Shown: positions 29,001 through 38,200, numbered from the stretch's first letter. The stretch is DNA of 64,000 nucleotides from Algoriphagus vanfongensis DSM 17529 (GCF_000429465.1 NZ_AUBX01000014.1:62001-126000), one strand, 5' to 3'. Translations and numbers: made by a program. Notes: a model not told the origin generated them from the sequence alone.

Positions 29001-29118
29001 CATCTTCTCCCACTGCGGAAGGAAGCTCAGGGAATTCCCTGTCAGCGTGCTTTACAAACTCTGGATCGTTGTTGAGCTGCTCAAGCCCTTTCCAGTATGT
29101 TTTTTTTGTTTCCTTCAT
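26038..29118 (-). CDS. actB: Alternative complex III subunit ActB (molybdopterin-oxidoreductase-like, Fe-S, Tat lipoprotein)
   Basis: 1026 residues. The N-terminus carries an unusual internal Tat signal SRRDFLKVMGFSLAAASLAAC (about 42-62) that ends in a lipobox Cys, so the protein is probably Tat-exported and lipid-anchored. A molybdopterin-type domain follows (about 80-720), which in known ActB lacks the cofactor. Next comes a four-cluster ferredoxin domain with CTGCGACTIACQ, CQHCNNAPCETVCP, CIGTRYCANNCPY and CSMCVQR...CAEACPGG. It relays electrons from ActC to the hemes of ActA and ActE. Confidence 0.96.
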   Translation of the reverse strand: MKETKKTYWKGLEQLNNDPEFVKHADREFPELPSAVGEDGSASRRDFLKVMGFSLAAASLAACEAPVRKAIPYVNKPVDINPSIPNYYASTFAVGGEYGSIVVKTREGRPIKIDGNTLSPINKGGSSAIMQASVLSLYDKQRLTGPKIAGSDADWKSVDAEVKSKLASAGAIKVVTNSLYSPSTEKAIEELNLAFGNVEVITYDPRSNYGILKAAETSYGQAMIPDYRFDKAKVIVSFGADFLGTWISPTEYSEGYTANRKVTKENPVMSRHYQFESNLSLAGANADYRTPIKASQSGLAVLALYNALAKKAGAATVSAQAVEIAHLDKAANDLWAAKGTGLVVSGSNDPNVQIVINAINDLLGANGSTVDFSNPVNFRKGDDARMSQFVNELKGGQVGAVIFYNCNPVYDHPRGAEIAEGIAKAKVSIATNGTLDETSSLVQVVAPDHHFLESWNDFEPKRGQFSLAQPTISPLFNTRQAQDSFLAWAGSSVNYYDFLRQNWEAGLFTQTETGGEFQEFWDRSLYNGVAGTASEPVALAAIADSSSAAAAVAKSYSADNAGSELVIYSKVGMGDGTFANNPWLQEMSDPITKATWDNYLTVSQKWATENGVTMFEENTQKAQVTVNGKSIIVPIMIQPGQAYGTFGLAIGYGRTKAGRAGNGVGVNAFDLLDVSKGYVQTDITAGVEVAVTGDSYKIARTQTHQTFMGRENVIQETTLAEYKEDPSAGRYKPEIYKDGEFVKPSKISLWSGHKYSQHHWGLAIDMSSCTGCGACTIACQVENNVAVVGKQEVLNRREMAWIRIDRYYSSDAPADDLEGMEKAAENPEVTFQPMMCQHCNNAPCETVCPVAATTHSTEGLNQMTYNRCIGTRYCANNCPYKVRRFNWFKYHDNKDFAVANMAQNDDLGKMVLNPDVTVRARGVMEKCSMCVQRIQAGKLDAKREKRKVQDGDINVACAEACPGGGLVFGDLNDPESRISKLLKIEETDSAMKEVGEERAYHVLEEINVSPNVWYFTKIRNKDKNEA

Positions 29119-29154
29119 TGTATGATCTAGGAATGAATTTGCGAAATGAATGAA

Positions 29155-30420
29155 TTAATAGTGGCACTTGGCACATTCCAGACCACCGATGTCTTTGACT
29201 TTCAAAGCATCTTTGGAATCAGAGTGCAACTGAACCAATTTGTCATAGTACTCATTGCCTTGAGAATTGATCTCAGTCTGTCTATGACAATCAATACACC
29301 AACCCATGGTCAAAGCGGAATGCTGTCTGACCACTTCCATCTCCTGAATAGGACCATGACAGGTCTGGCATTCGATCCCTCCCACTTTCACGTGCTGGGA
29401 GTGGTTGAAGTACGCCAAATCAGGAAGGTTGTGTACACGAACCCATTCAATAGGTTTATTATTATCTACTGCATCGTAGATTTTCTGAATTTCAGGAGAA
29501 ACACCTTCTTTACCTTGTACGTTCTGCACGTGAGTGTGACAGTTCATACAGATATTAGGAGAAGGGATATTAGCTGAGCGACCGATCTCTACGCCTGTGT
29601 GACAATACTGACACTGGATTTCCAAGGTGCCTGCATGCAATGCGTGAGAGTAAGCAATCGGCTGAGTAGGAGCATATCCTTGCTGCACACCTACCGAGTA
29701 TAGTCCGTCGATAGCTGTTTTAGCGACCAAAGCAATGACCAATGCCGTGACTATCACTACAAAGCCATCACTCTTCAGCACTTTGCCCAAGTCAAATTTT
29801 TGCTGAACAAATTCTCTTTCTTCCTCGTCTAGGTCTTGCTTGTTGATATACTTGGTCAAGACTGAGATGATCAGTCCCAATACGATCAAAATCAACAAAA
29901 GGACGATCACCAAAACCACTACGATAATGGTCAGGTATTCGGAAGGAATACCTCCACCAGCAGCTACTGCACCTTCACCACCTGCGGCGGCGGCAGCGGC
30001 TTCTGCAGCGGGATCTACTTTGTCACCAAATTCGATGTAGGTAAGAAGATTGGTAAGATCATCATCGGACAAAAATGGATGCTGAGGCATCACAGTACTG
30101 TTGTACTCTGCAAACAGCTTGTTTGCATATTCATCTCCAGATGCGATGACAGCCGAAGAATTCAAGATAAACTTCTTGGCCCACTCGGCAGACTGTCTGT
30201 CAGTGACACCTCTCAATGCAGGGCCAATGGCCTTCTGATCCAGTTTGTGGCAGGTTTTACAATTTGCATTAAAGATTGACTTACCTGCTGCAATTGCTTC
30301 GTCGCTTTCTACTATTGCCGGATCTGCAGCAAATGCTTGCGTTCCGATCAGTAGGCAAAACAACACTGCCAGTGTGTGGAAATTCAATCGAACCCCTACT
30401 AACGAGCGTTTGGATAACAT
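29155..30420 (-). CDS. actA: Alternative complex III subunit ActA, fused cytochrome c plus pentaheme (six CxxCH)
   Basis: 421 residues with a signal peptide ending QAFA. Residues about 40-150 form a separate monoheme cytochrome c domain: CKTCH, with an axial Met in STVMPQHPF. An Ala/Gly linker, one membrane helix (YLTIIVVVLVIVLLLILIV) and a second one (VVIVTALVIALVAKTA) follow. The C-terminal domain has five motifs: CQYCH, CMNCH, CQTCH, CIDCH and CAKCH. Classical ActA is pentaheme, so the N-terminal domain is an added sixth heme. It is first in the operon, behind a near-perfect promoter. Confidence 0.95.
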   Translation of the reverse strand: MLSKRSLVGVRLNFHTLAVLFCLLIGTQAFAADPAIVESDEAIAAGKSIFNANCKTCHKLDQKAIGPALRGVTDRQSAEWAKKFILNSSAVIASGDEYANKLFAEYNSTVMPQHPFLSDDDLTNLLTYIEFGDKVDPAAEAAAAAAGGEGAVAAGGGIPSEYLTIIVVVLVIVLLLILIVLGLIISVLTKYINKQDLDEEEREFVQQKFDLGKVLKSDGFVVIVTALVIALVAKTAIDGLYSVGVQQGYAPTQPIAYSHALHAGTLEIQCQYCHTGVEIGRSANIPSPNICMNCHTHVQNVQGKEGVSPEIQKIYDAVDNNKPIEWVRVHNLPDLAYFNHSQHVKVGGIECQTCHGPIQEMEVVRQHSALTMGWCIDCHRQTEINSQGNEYYDKLVQLHSDSKDALKVKDIGGLECAKCHY

Positions 30421-30464
30421 ATTATAGCTAATTAAATAGTTTAATCGGTTTTCAATAACCCCTG

Positions 30465-30495
30465 CAAAGGTAGTATCCGGGGCTTATTTTTCAAA
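30465..30495 (-). promoter_or_regulatory. Promoter of the act-cox respiratory operon
   Basis: On the minus strand TTTG (30492-30495), a 19-base spacer and TACCTTTG (30465-30472) match TTTG-N19-TAnnTTTG exactly. Transcription would start near 30458, leaving a leader of about 38 bases before actA. No other promoter of this quality was seen in the block down to 15.5 kb. Confidence 0.85.
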
Positions 30496-30739
30496 CAAGA
30501 GATAATTTGGCCCCTAAAATCGAAAGCTATTCTAAATAAGAGCTTATTTTATTGATTTACAGTTTTTTACAAGGCTTTTCAAAGGACTAAATCAATTTAG
30601 AATCTTTATAAATAGAAGCTGATTTATTCCTTTTTGAAGCAGATCAAAAAATCAAGAAAAACCTCACATTTATTTTCACGTAGAAAGTCCGCTTATCCGA
30701 AAAATATTCACCTATCTCGCAAAAAACCACTGCTCCATT

Positions 30740-30770
30740 TTTGCTTGAGAACCATATTTCCCTACATTTG
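30740..30770 (+). promoter_or_regulatory. Promoter of tRNA-Cys
   Basis: TTTG (30740-30743), a 19-base spacer, then TACATTTG (30763-30770) is an exact match to the Bacteroidota consensus. The tRNA begins 17 bases after the -7 box. Confidence 0.85.
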
Positions 30771-30786
30771 CATTCCGAATTGAAAT

Positions 30787-30860
30787 GGTCGCGTGGCCGA
30801 GTGGCTAGGCAGAGGTCTGCAAAACCTTGTACAGCGGTTCGAATCCGCTCGCGACCTCCA
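30787..30860 (+). tRNA. tRNA-Cys (anticodon GCA)
   Basis: 74 nucleotides including an encoded CCA (30858-30860). The acceptor stem GGTCGCG (30787-30793) pairs with CGCGACC (30850-30856), with discriminator U as expected for tRNA-Cys. The anticodon loop is CTGCAAA, giving anticodon GCA, and the T-arm is GCGGTTCGAATCCGC. Confidence 0.97.
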
Positions 30861-30863
30861 TAG

Positions 30864-30890
30864 AAAAGCATCCTAAATAGGATGCTTTTT
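30864..30890 (+). terminator. Terminator of tRNA-Cys
   Basis: GCATCCT (30868-30874) pairs with AGGATGC (30879-30885), followed by TTTTT, directly after the tRNA. The following 30891-31093 holds no gene I can support, only a small hairpin AGAGGT/ACCTCT near 31062-31079. Confidence 0.85.
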
Positions 30891-31093
30891 CTGTTTCCAC
30901 CCTTCTCTGAGAGAACTTTCAAGCAAGGTCAGAGCTAGACTTTTCCGCAGACACACGCACAACCGCTCTAGTGAAGCAAGGTATGAGGACTTGTTTAGAC
31001 ATGAGGCTTCACAGAAGTGATCCTAGCTTTGTATTCGCTCTGAGCGACTAAGCTCATCACAGAGAGGTAAATCACCTCTTCTCTAAGCCTTAT

Positions 31094-31672
31094 TCATCGA
31101 ATCTGGTAAGTCACCTCAAGGTTTAGGCCCAATTCCATCACATTCCTTTTACGACTTGTGGATTCATATTGAATCGCACCATGACGCTTGAAATTAGGAA
31201 TAAAAGCAAAACGGAATCTATCGACCTGATACTTGCCCCCTAGTCCAAGCTGATAGCCAATACCGCTCTGACTGAGATAATCACTAGAACCAAGCTGAAA
31301 ATCAAAAATGGGTCCCCCTGTCACAAAGGCGAACGGCAAAAAAGAATAGGAAGCCAGCACAGGAATAGAAACCATTGAAAACTCCTCAAATCGTTTGTTC
31401 AGATCCAAACCGGGAGCCGGAGTGATGATATGTGTAGCAGCAGAATAGCTAAGCCCGGATGTCATCTCCCATTTTTCATTCCAAGATCGCGTGACCACTA
31501 GTCCAATCGTGGAGAAGTCTTCCATATCAAGCCCTGGACCACCTACTAGATCTCCCCCTTGGTCGATACTGGCATTAGAAACACCTCCCTGAAACCCAAG
31601 TCTGAAGCCAGACTGAGCAAGGAGCGAGGTGGAGAAAATAGTAAAAAGCAGAAACAGGAAATACTTATTCAT
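31094..31672 (-). CDS. Exported outer-membrane beta-barrel protein (PorT-like size)
   Basis: 192 residues with a signal peptide (YFLFLLFTIFSTSLLAQ). The mature part has amphipathic strands with Gly and aromatic residues (FRLGFQGGVSNA, GYQLGLGGKYQVDRFRFAF), ending NLEVTYQIR, the usual aromatic/charged end of a small eight-strand barrel. This resembles the PorT/OmpW-like proteins common in Bacteroidota. Specific function unknown. Confidence 0.8.
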   Translation of the reverse strand: MNKYFLFLLFTIFSTSLLAQSGFRLGFQGGVSNASIDQGGDLVGGPGLDMEDFSTIGLVVTRSWNEKWEMTSGLSYSAATHIITPAPGLDLNKRFEEFSMVSIPVLASYSFLPFAFVTGGPIFDFQLGSSDYLSQSGIGYQLGLGGKYQVDRFRFAFIPNFKRHGAIQYESTSRKRNVMELGLNLEVTYQIR

Positions 31673-31741
31673 ATAGATAGTGCCTAAAATGGTGCTGATA
31701 AGATAATGACGAAAAATAGGTAAAAAGCGATACCAACAAAA

Positions 31742-31767
31742 AAACGCCGACTTCTCAGTCGGCGTTT
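31742..31767 (-). terminator. Terminator of rpsA
   Basis: Perfect 11-bp stem AAACGCCGACT (31742-31752) with AGTCGGCGTTT (31757-31767) and a 4-base loop, 24 bases beyond the rpsA stop. The minus strand has a T-run after the stem. Confidence 0.9.
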
Positions 31768-31791
31768 CCTATTTCTATGGTTCAAAAAGAA

Positions 31792-33549
31792 TTACTTCTT
31801 TCCTTCCATTTTCTCTTTCAATTCTGCCAAAGCGTCCAAATCACCTAGGGTAGACTTCTCAGCTGGAGAGTTGTCAGCAGTATCTTCCTTCTTCTTAGCA
31901 GCTTTTTTAGCTGGCTTGATTTCTTCACGGAACATCGCTGTATGAGACATGACGATTCTCTTATCATCTTTAGAGAATTCAGCTACTTTGAAGTCCAAAG
32001 ACTCACCAACCTCAACTTGAGATCCGTCTTCTTTCTCCAAATTCTTGGATGTAGCAAATCCTTCTAGACCGTAAGGAAGTTCCAAAACTGCACCTTTGTC
32101 GTTTTTAGAAACAACAGTACACTTATGAACAGATCCTACAGGGAACACATCTTCGAAAGTATCCCAAGGGTTTTCTTCCAATTGCTTGTGACCTAGTGCC
32201 AATCTTCTGTTGTCTACGTCAAGTTCCAAAACAGCTACTTCTAGCTCGTCTCCTACTTTCACGAATTCAGATGGATGCTTGATCTTCTTAGTCCAAGAAA
32301 GGTCAGATACGTGAACCAATCCGTCGATACCTTCTTCCAACTCAAGGAATAGGCCGAAGTTGGTCAAGTTACGCACAATACCGCTGTGCTTGGAACCTAC
32401 CGCATACTTGGTACCCATGTCTTCTTTGGTCCATGGATCTTCGGTCAATTGTTTGATACCCAAAGACATTTTTCTGTCTTCTTTGTCCAAAGTCAAGACT
32501 ACAGCTTCGATTTCGTCTCCTACTTTCACGAAGTCTGCTGGGTTTCTCAAGTGCTGAGACCAGCTCATTTCGGATACGTGGATCAAACCTTCTACACCTG
32601 GAGCCAATTCCAAGAACGCACCGTAGTCAGCTACGTTTACGATCTTACCTTGTACTCTAGATCCAACTTCCAAGTTGCCAGCCAAAGAATCCCAAGGATG
32701 AGCAGTCAACTGCTTCATACCCAAAGAAATTCTCTTCTTGTCATCATCAAAGTCAAGAACAACGATCTGAACTTTCTGATCAAGCTGCAATACCTCTTCT
32801 GGATGGTTGATACGTCCCCAAGAGATGTCTGTGATGTGAAGTAGACCATCTACACCACCCAAGTCGATGAATACACCGAAATTGGTCATGTTCTTGATCA
32901 CACCTTCCAACACTTGACCTTTCTCTAGGTTGTTGAGGATCTCTGCTTTTTGCTTCTCGAGATCTTTCTCGATCAACACTTTGTGAGAAACGACTACGTT
33001 ATCGTTAGCGTGGTTGATTTTCACCACTTTCACTTCCATTTTCTTACCTACATAGATATCGAAATCTCTGATAGGCTTCACATCGATCTGAGAACCTGGC
33101 AAGAAGGCTTCTACACCGTAGATATCTACGATCAAACCACCTTTGGTTCTTCTCTTCACAAGACCTTCGATTACGCTATCATTTTCAAATGCGCTCTCGA
33201 TATCCTGCCAAGCACGAACGATTTTTGCTTTTTTACGGGAAAGGATCAACTGACCCAAAGCATTCTCCTGCTCTTCGATGAATACTTCTACTTCGTCACC
33301 AGGCTTGATGGATTCCAAATCACGAAATTCGTTCAATGGTACCAAACCGTCGGATTTGAAACCGATGTTGATGATCACGTCCTTGTCGTTCACACCTACT
33401 ACAGTTCCTTTGATCACTTCTTTCTCAGTGATCTCGTTCAATGTACCTTCGTACATTGCAGCCATTTCTTCGCGTTGCGCTTTGGAATAGCCTTCTCCGA
33501 ATCCTTTGGTTTCGAAGTTTTCCCAGTTAAAATCTGAATTATTAGACAT
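31792..33549 (-). CDS. rpsA: 30S ribosomal protein S1
   Basis: 585 residues containing six S1 (OB-fold) RNA-binding repeats. They are recognisable from recurring cores such as GVIKNMTNFGVFIDLGGVDG, GKIVNVADYGAFLELAPG and GIVRNLTNFGLFLELEEG, each followed by LLHI/LIHVS. The C-terminal tail is Lys/Glu-rich. The first 45 residues are a Bacteroidota-type extension (GEGYSKAQREEMAAMYEGTL). S1 binds mRNA during initiation, which matters in Bacteroidota where Shine-Dalgarno pairing is weak. A structured leader lies upstream. Confidence 0.96.
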   Translation of the reverse strand: MSNNSDFNWENFETKGFGEGYSKAQREEMAAMYEGTLNEITEKEVIKGTVVGVNDKDVIINIGFKSDGLVPLNEFRDLESIKPGDEVEVFIEEQENALGQLILSRKKAKIVRAWQDIESAFENDSVIEGLVKRRTKGGLIVDIYGVEAFLPGSQIDVKPIRDFDIYVGKKMEVKVVKINHANDNVVVSHKVLIEKDLEKQKAEILNNLEKGQVLEGVIKNMTNFGVFIDLGGVDGLLHITDISWGRINHPEEVLQLDQKVQIVVLDFDDDKKRISLGMKQLTAHPWDSLAGNLEVGSRVQGKIVNVADYGAFLELAPGVEGLIHVSEMSWSQHLRNPADFVKVGDEIEAVVLTLDKEDRKMSLGIKQLTEDPWTKEDMGTKYAVGSKHSGIVRNLTNFGLFLELEEGIDGLVHVSDLSWTKKIKHPSEFVKVGDELEVAVLELDVDNRRLALGHKQLEENPWDTFEDVFPVGSVHKCTVVSKNDKGAVLELPYGLEGFATSKNLEKEDGSQVEVGESLDFKVAEFSKDDKRIVMSHTAMFREEIKPAKKAAKKKEDTADNSPAEKSTLGDLDALAELKEKMEGKK

Positions 33550-33555
33550 AATAGT

Positions 33556-33600
33556 GATGACCCTGAATTCCCATCAGTCGTCGGGTCAGATGACTGCAGG
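33556..33600 (-). promoter_or_regulatory. Structured 5' leader of rpsA (possible autoregulatory element)
   Basis: In the mRNA, TGACCC (complement of 33583-33588) can pair with GGGTCA (complement of 33558-33563), placing a stem just before the start codon. A competing stem CAGTC/GACTG uses part of the same region. S1 represses its own mRNA in E. coli; a similar role here is inference. Confidence 0.35.
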
Positions 33601-33662
33601 TTTTTAGTTGTAAATCAATGAATTAGGACTCCCTAAAACACTCCGCTCACCCGAACGGACTG

Positions 33663-33670
33663 CAAAGGTA
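33663..33670 (-). promoter_or_regulatory. -7 promoter element of rpsA
   Basis: The minus strand reads TACCTTTG, matching TAnnTTTG. The start site would be near 33656, leaving a leader of about 105 bases. No exact TTTG at -33. Confidence 0.6.
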
Positions 33671-33765
33671 CTGATTTTCTGTGATTTCTAGAAAAGTCCA
33701 TTAAAAATTCTAAGATTTAATCCTTCTCCAGCTCCTTCCCAAATTATCTTCTTAGAGACAACAAA

Positions 33766-33793
33766 AAAGCCCTCCAACTAATTGAAGGGCTTT
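33766..33793 (-). terminator. Terminator of the susC-susD operon
   Basis: AAAGCCCTCCAA (33766-33777) pairs with TTGAAGGGCTTT (33782-33793) with one mismatch, 22 bases after the SusD stop codon. The minus strand continues into TTTTTGTTG. Confidence 0.85.
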
Positions 33794-33814
33794 GAAGTCT
33801 ATAAATTCAGCTCC

Positions 33815-35251
33815 TTACCAATTCGGATTTTGAGGTAAGAGATTGGGATTGATGTTGATTTCTGCCTGAGGTACCGGCCACAGCAAGAGTTTTTCGTCAT
33901 AAACTCGCTCATGAGAAGGCACACTTTGTACACTTTCCATAGCTGCTTTCAAATCTTCACCACCATATCTCAACAGATCAAAATAGTGATGCCCTTCAAA
34001 TGCCAGCTCCACTCTTCTTTCTCTTTTGATTGCTACACGCAACTCATCCTGAGAAAGTCCTTCTGGAAGATTTTCCAACCCAGCACGAGTTCGGATTTTG
34101 TTCACTGCTTCATAAGCAGTAGCAGTAGGCCCATTCAATTCATTTTCTGCTTCTGCAATAGTCAAGAGAACTTCAGCATAGCGAAGAACCACGAAGTTGG
34201 CATCACCGTCTCCCGTTACCATTTCGTCAGGAATCACTCCTTTGATCACAGCAAATCCAGTGGGGGTCCTCACTCCTGAGAATGTAATCCCGGCAAAGTC
34301 CTGACCATCTTGTAGGACCGTGGCATCCTTACGGATATCGCCCTCCTCAAAGAAATCTACAAACTCCTGAATAGGATGATAGGATCCTGCTCCAAAGGCC
34401 GGAACAGCTCCAGAACTCGAATTAAATGAGCTACCTACTCCAGAGGAACCTGTATTCCCTAAAAACTGTACTTCAAAGATCGATTCTGAACTGTTGTTTT
34501 CGAGGGAAGGTAAAAACATGGAGGCAAAATCTTCTGTCTCTAGCAACTCATATCCGAGTTCAGTGACTTGGTCAGCAGCAGACAAAGCTTCAGCATAATT
34601 TTCATTATAAAGATGTACTCTAGCCATCAGAGCCCATGCAGCTCCTTGGGTAGCACGGCCAGTTTCTGCAGTACCATAGGTTACTGGCAAAACAGAAACA
34701 GCCGCATTCAAGTCTTCTAAAATCTGATCCAAAACCACGGCTTTAGAATCTCTCGGAACCAAAGACTCTTCGATCGTCTGCTCAGCTGTCACCAAGGGTA
34801 CATCCTGGTAAAGATTGGTCAGATGAAAGTAAAACAAGGCCCGTAAAAACTTAGCTTCTCCAATTATTCTATTCTTCAAGGTCTCGTCCATATCAATGTC
34901 CGGCACATTTAAAATCACCTCATTGGCACGAACAATCCCTTCGTAGGATTTCTTCCAGATATTGCTAGGCCAGACACTAGATGCATCAAAGCCTCGCCCC
35001 TCACTGATCTCCAAGTAATAGTTGAAAGAGTACTGCGAATATGCATTGTCCGCAATAGCATCCGAATGCTTCATAAACTCCCGATACATGTGATTGTGAG
35101 CCAAGACATTGTATACTCCATTCACTCCTAAGATAGCATCATCACTGGTGGCCCAAAATTGAGGGGCCCCAATAGAATTGAGCGGATATCGCTCCAAATC
35201 AGCACACCCTACTGCTAGAATGAGCATGAATAGTCCTATATATTTTTTCAT
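33815..35251 (-). CDS. SusD/RagB family nutrient-binding outer-membrane lipoprotein
   Basis: 478 residues from ATG 35251, lipoprotein signal MKKYIGLFMLILAVGC. Family features include the TPR-like helices (GEAKFLRALFYFHLTNLYQDVPLV, about 135-158, in the conserved RALFY form) and the C-terminal block (VNKIRTRAGLENLP, RERRVELAFEGHHYFDLLRYG). SusD proteins cap the SusC transporter and bind the substrate. The in-frame TTG at 35260 was rejected as a start. It follows susC by 18 bases. No glycoside hydrolase, peptidase or regulator is adjacent, so the substrate is unknown. Confidence 0.95.
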   Translation of the reverse strand: MKKYIGLFMLILAVGCADLERYPLNSIGAPQFWATSDDAILGVNGVYNVLAHNHMYREFMKHSDAIADNAYSQYSFNYYLEISEGRGFDASSVWPSNIWKKSYEGIVRANEVILNVPDIDMDETLKNRIIGEAKFLRALFYFHLTNLYQDVPLVTAEQTIEESLVPRDSKAVVLDQILEDLNAAVSVLPVTYGTAETGRATQGAAWALMARVHLYNENYAEALSAADQVTELGYELLETEDFASMFLPSLENNSSESIFEVQFLGNTGSSGVGSSFNSSSGAVPAFGAGSYHPIQEFVDFFEEGDIRKDATVLQDGQDFAGITFSGVRTPTGFAVIKGVIPDEMVTGDGDANFVVLRYAEVLLTIAEAENELNGPTATAYEAVNKIRTRAGLENLPEGLSQDELRVAIKRERRVELAFEGHHYFDLLRYGGEDLKAAMESVQSVPSHERVYDEKLLLWPVPQAEININPNLLPQNPNW

Positions 35252-35269
35252 TTTATTCAAAAGTTGAGA

Positions 35270-38200
35270 TTAGAATGAAACATTAAGTCCCATCGTAAAT
35301 GATTTGGCCTGAGGGTAACTGTCGTTGACATTATTGAATGTCTGGGCATCTTCCGGATCAAACCCATCTACAAACTTGGTCAGAGTCAGCAGATTTTGAC
35401 CCGAAACGTATACTCTCAGCCTTGAAAGCCCTATCTGCTCAACCAATTCATCGGAGAAAGCATAGCCTAGTTCGATGTGTTTCATTCTCAAATATGACGC
35501 GTCCAAAATCGCACTTGAGATGGAAGGACCTACAAATAGAGAGGTATTGTACTTATAATTAGTAGCCACTCTAGGCACGTCTGTATCTGGATTTTCCGGT
35601 GTCCATCGATCCAGGTATAATTCAGTCAAATTGCTCAGCCCTCTCAAGCCATCAGTTCCATATACGCCATTTTCCACGTCTCTACCTAACACCCCTTGGA
35701 ACAACACCCGGAAGTTGAAACCTTTGTAATCAGCTGTCCACGTCATCCCAAAAGTGTTGCGGATATTGGGATTGCCGATGATCACTCGATCTGCTGCATC
35801 TACGACTCCATTTCCATCCGTATCTTCATAGATATAGTCGCCTGCCGATGCTGCTGCTCCTGCTGGCTGCACGCCGTAGGTATCCACATCCTGAGCTTCT
35901 GCATCAGACTGAAAAATCCCGATGATCTTGTGCCCATAGAATGAATTGATCGGAAACCCTTCTTTGGTGAGTACTTTATTGGCAGATAGAAACTCACTGT
36001 CTAGCCTCAACACCTTGTTATCATTGTGAGACCAGTTGGCAGAGATGGAATATTCAAAATCACTTCCTGCCATCCCATAATAATTGATAGAAAGCTCATA
36101 CCCTCTATTCTGAACCTGACCTTGGTTTTGGACTGGAGGTGAAAGGTTACCGAGTGTCGCGGCAATTGGAGGGCTCAACAAGACATTTTTGGAAGTCCTG
36201 TTATAATAATCTGCAGTAAGGGATAGTTTGTAGTCAAATAGAACCATATCCAGCCCTATATCCGTGGTTTCAGTTGTTTCCCATTTGACATTTGGATTGG
36301 CCATGGCTATTGCTGCTCCACCACTGACCAATGAATTCCCAAAGACATAAGGCTGGTCTAGGTTGATGGTAGAAATACTGGAATAGTTACCAATATTTTG
36401 ATTGCCCAATTGCCCCCAACTCGCTCTCAATTTCATGTCATTGACCTTACTCATATCCTTCAAAAACTCTTCTTTGGCTATATTCCAGCCTACAGAGAAG
36501 GATGGGAACACACCATACCTGTTGTTTTCACCGAATCTAGAAGAACCATCATAGCGCACATTCATCTCCGCAAGGTATTTCCCCTCATAGTCATAGTTTA
36601 CTCTACCAAATAGCGATTCCAAAGCCCATTCGCTCGCATTTCCCGCCACACTAGGATTCAATGTAGCGGCATCCAGCTCAGTCAAGAGATCACTGTTGTA
36701 CCCTTGATTGGATGCTGCCAGGTAATCTTGCCGAAAAGTCTGGCTGGTATAGCCTACCAATCCGGACAAATTCGATTTGCCCAATGACTTATGATATCTC
36801 CCTGTCATTTCAAAAGTAGAGGTAGTACTGAGCAGGTCGCTTTCTAGATAGCTTCCCAAACCATTGGAGGAAAACACATTCACGCCATCTGAAACTGTCA
36901 TTTTAGATCTAAACTGACTCTGCTTCCGATCCTGTACATATACGGAACCGTTAGCTTTAAAAATCAAATCTTTGACAGGTTCTACTTCCATGTACACATT
37001 TGGGGTAGCTCGGTAATATTTGGTATTGTCATTCCCTCCATATTTAGCCATCCCGATAGGGTGTATGCCATTATTGGTTCGCCCTACCAAAGCCGCATTG
37101 CCAGCTGACACATATCCATTCTCATATGTCATAGGGTTGAGAGGAGCGACACGAATCATATCTCGAATCAATTGAGTTACGCCATAGCCACTATAGTTTG
37201 GCTCATTGCTATCCGTTAAACTCCCGGAGATATTAAATCCAGCTCTTACTTTTTCTGAAATCTTCGTATCTATATTTGATCGGAAATTGTAGCGTTTGGA
37301 GTCAGTCTCAATCACGATACCTTCCTGATTCTGATACCCTATGGAAAATAAATACTTTGTACTCTCTGTTCCTCCATTTACTGATAGATAATAATTTTGA
37401 AGAGGAGCACCATTGACGTATCCTTGATCAAATAGGGTCGGACCACTGTAGTACCGTGAATCCCCGCCGTTTCTAAAAAGCTCCAACTCCTCTGCTGTAT
37501 AGAGTTCATTCAAGCCTACATTTGTTTGAGCTTCATTTTTCAGCCTCGCAAAATCATAGGCACTAAGCATTTTGGGAGTGGTCGTCGGACTTTGGAAAGC
37601 CACATAGGAATCAAAGGAAACTTTGGCTTTGCCGGATCTACCTCTTTTGGTCGTCACGAGAATGACCCCATTCGCAGCTCTCGCTCCATAAATAGCAGCT
37701 GAAGCAGCATCTTTTAAGACGGAGAAGCTTTCGATATCATTCGGATGAACGTCATTAAGAGTCGACTGGACTCCATCCACCAGTACCAAAGGAGCTGAAT
37801 CATCACTCTGCGCACCGGCACTGGTCCTTACTGTACCAATACCTCGGATTTGGATCGTAGGATTGTCATTGCCAGGTTGACCGGAGCCCTGAATCAATTG
37901 AACCCCCGAAACTCTACCCGAAAGTGCATTGGCTGCACTCGTCACAGATTGGCTCCCGATATCTTCTGAATCCAAAGTCCCGATAGCTCCTGTCAAATCA
38001 GACTTTTTCTGAGTTCCATAGGCGACCACGACTACTTCTCCCAATTGCTCCCCTGCAAGAGTCACGTCGATCGTAGATCGATTGCCGACTACTTCTTCGA
38101 CGGTTTGATATCCGACAAAACTGAACACTAGTGTGGCACTTTGATCGGCACTGATCGTGTAGTTGCCATCTACATCGGTGACTGTTCCCCGAACAGTCCC

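Noticed and set aside
30644..30922. Minus-strand reading frame of 92 codons across the tRNA-Cys gene
   Set aside because: It is antisense to a well-formed tRNA with its own promoter and terminator; the coding pattern (GRERIRTAVQGFADLCLATRPRDHF) is a well-known artefact of tRNA-overlapping frames.
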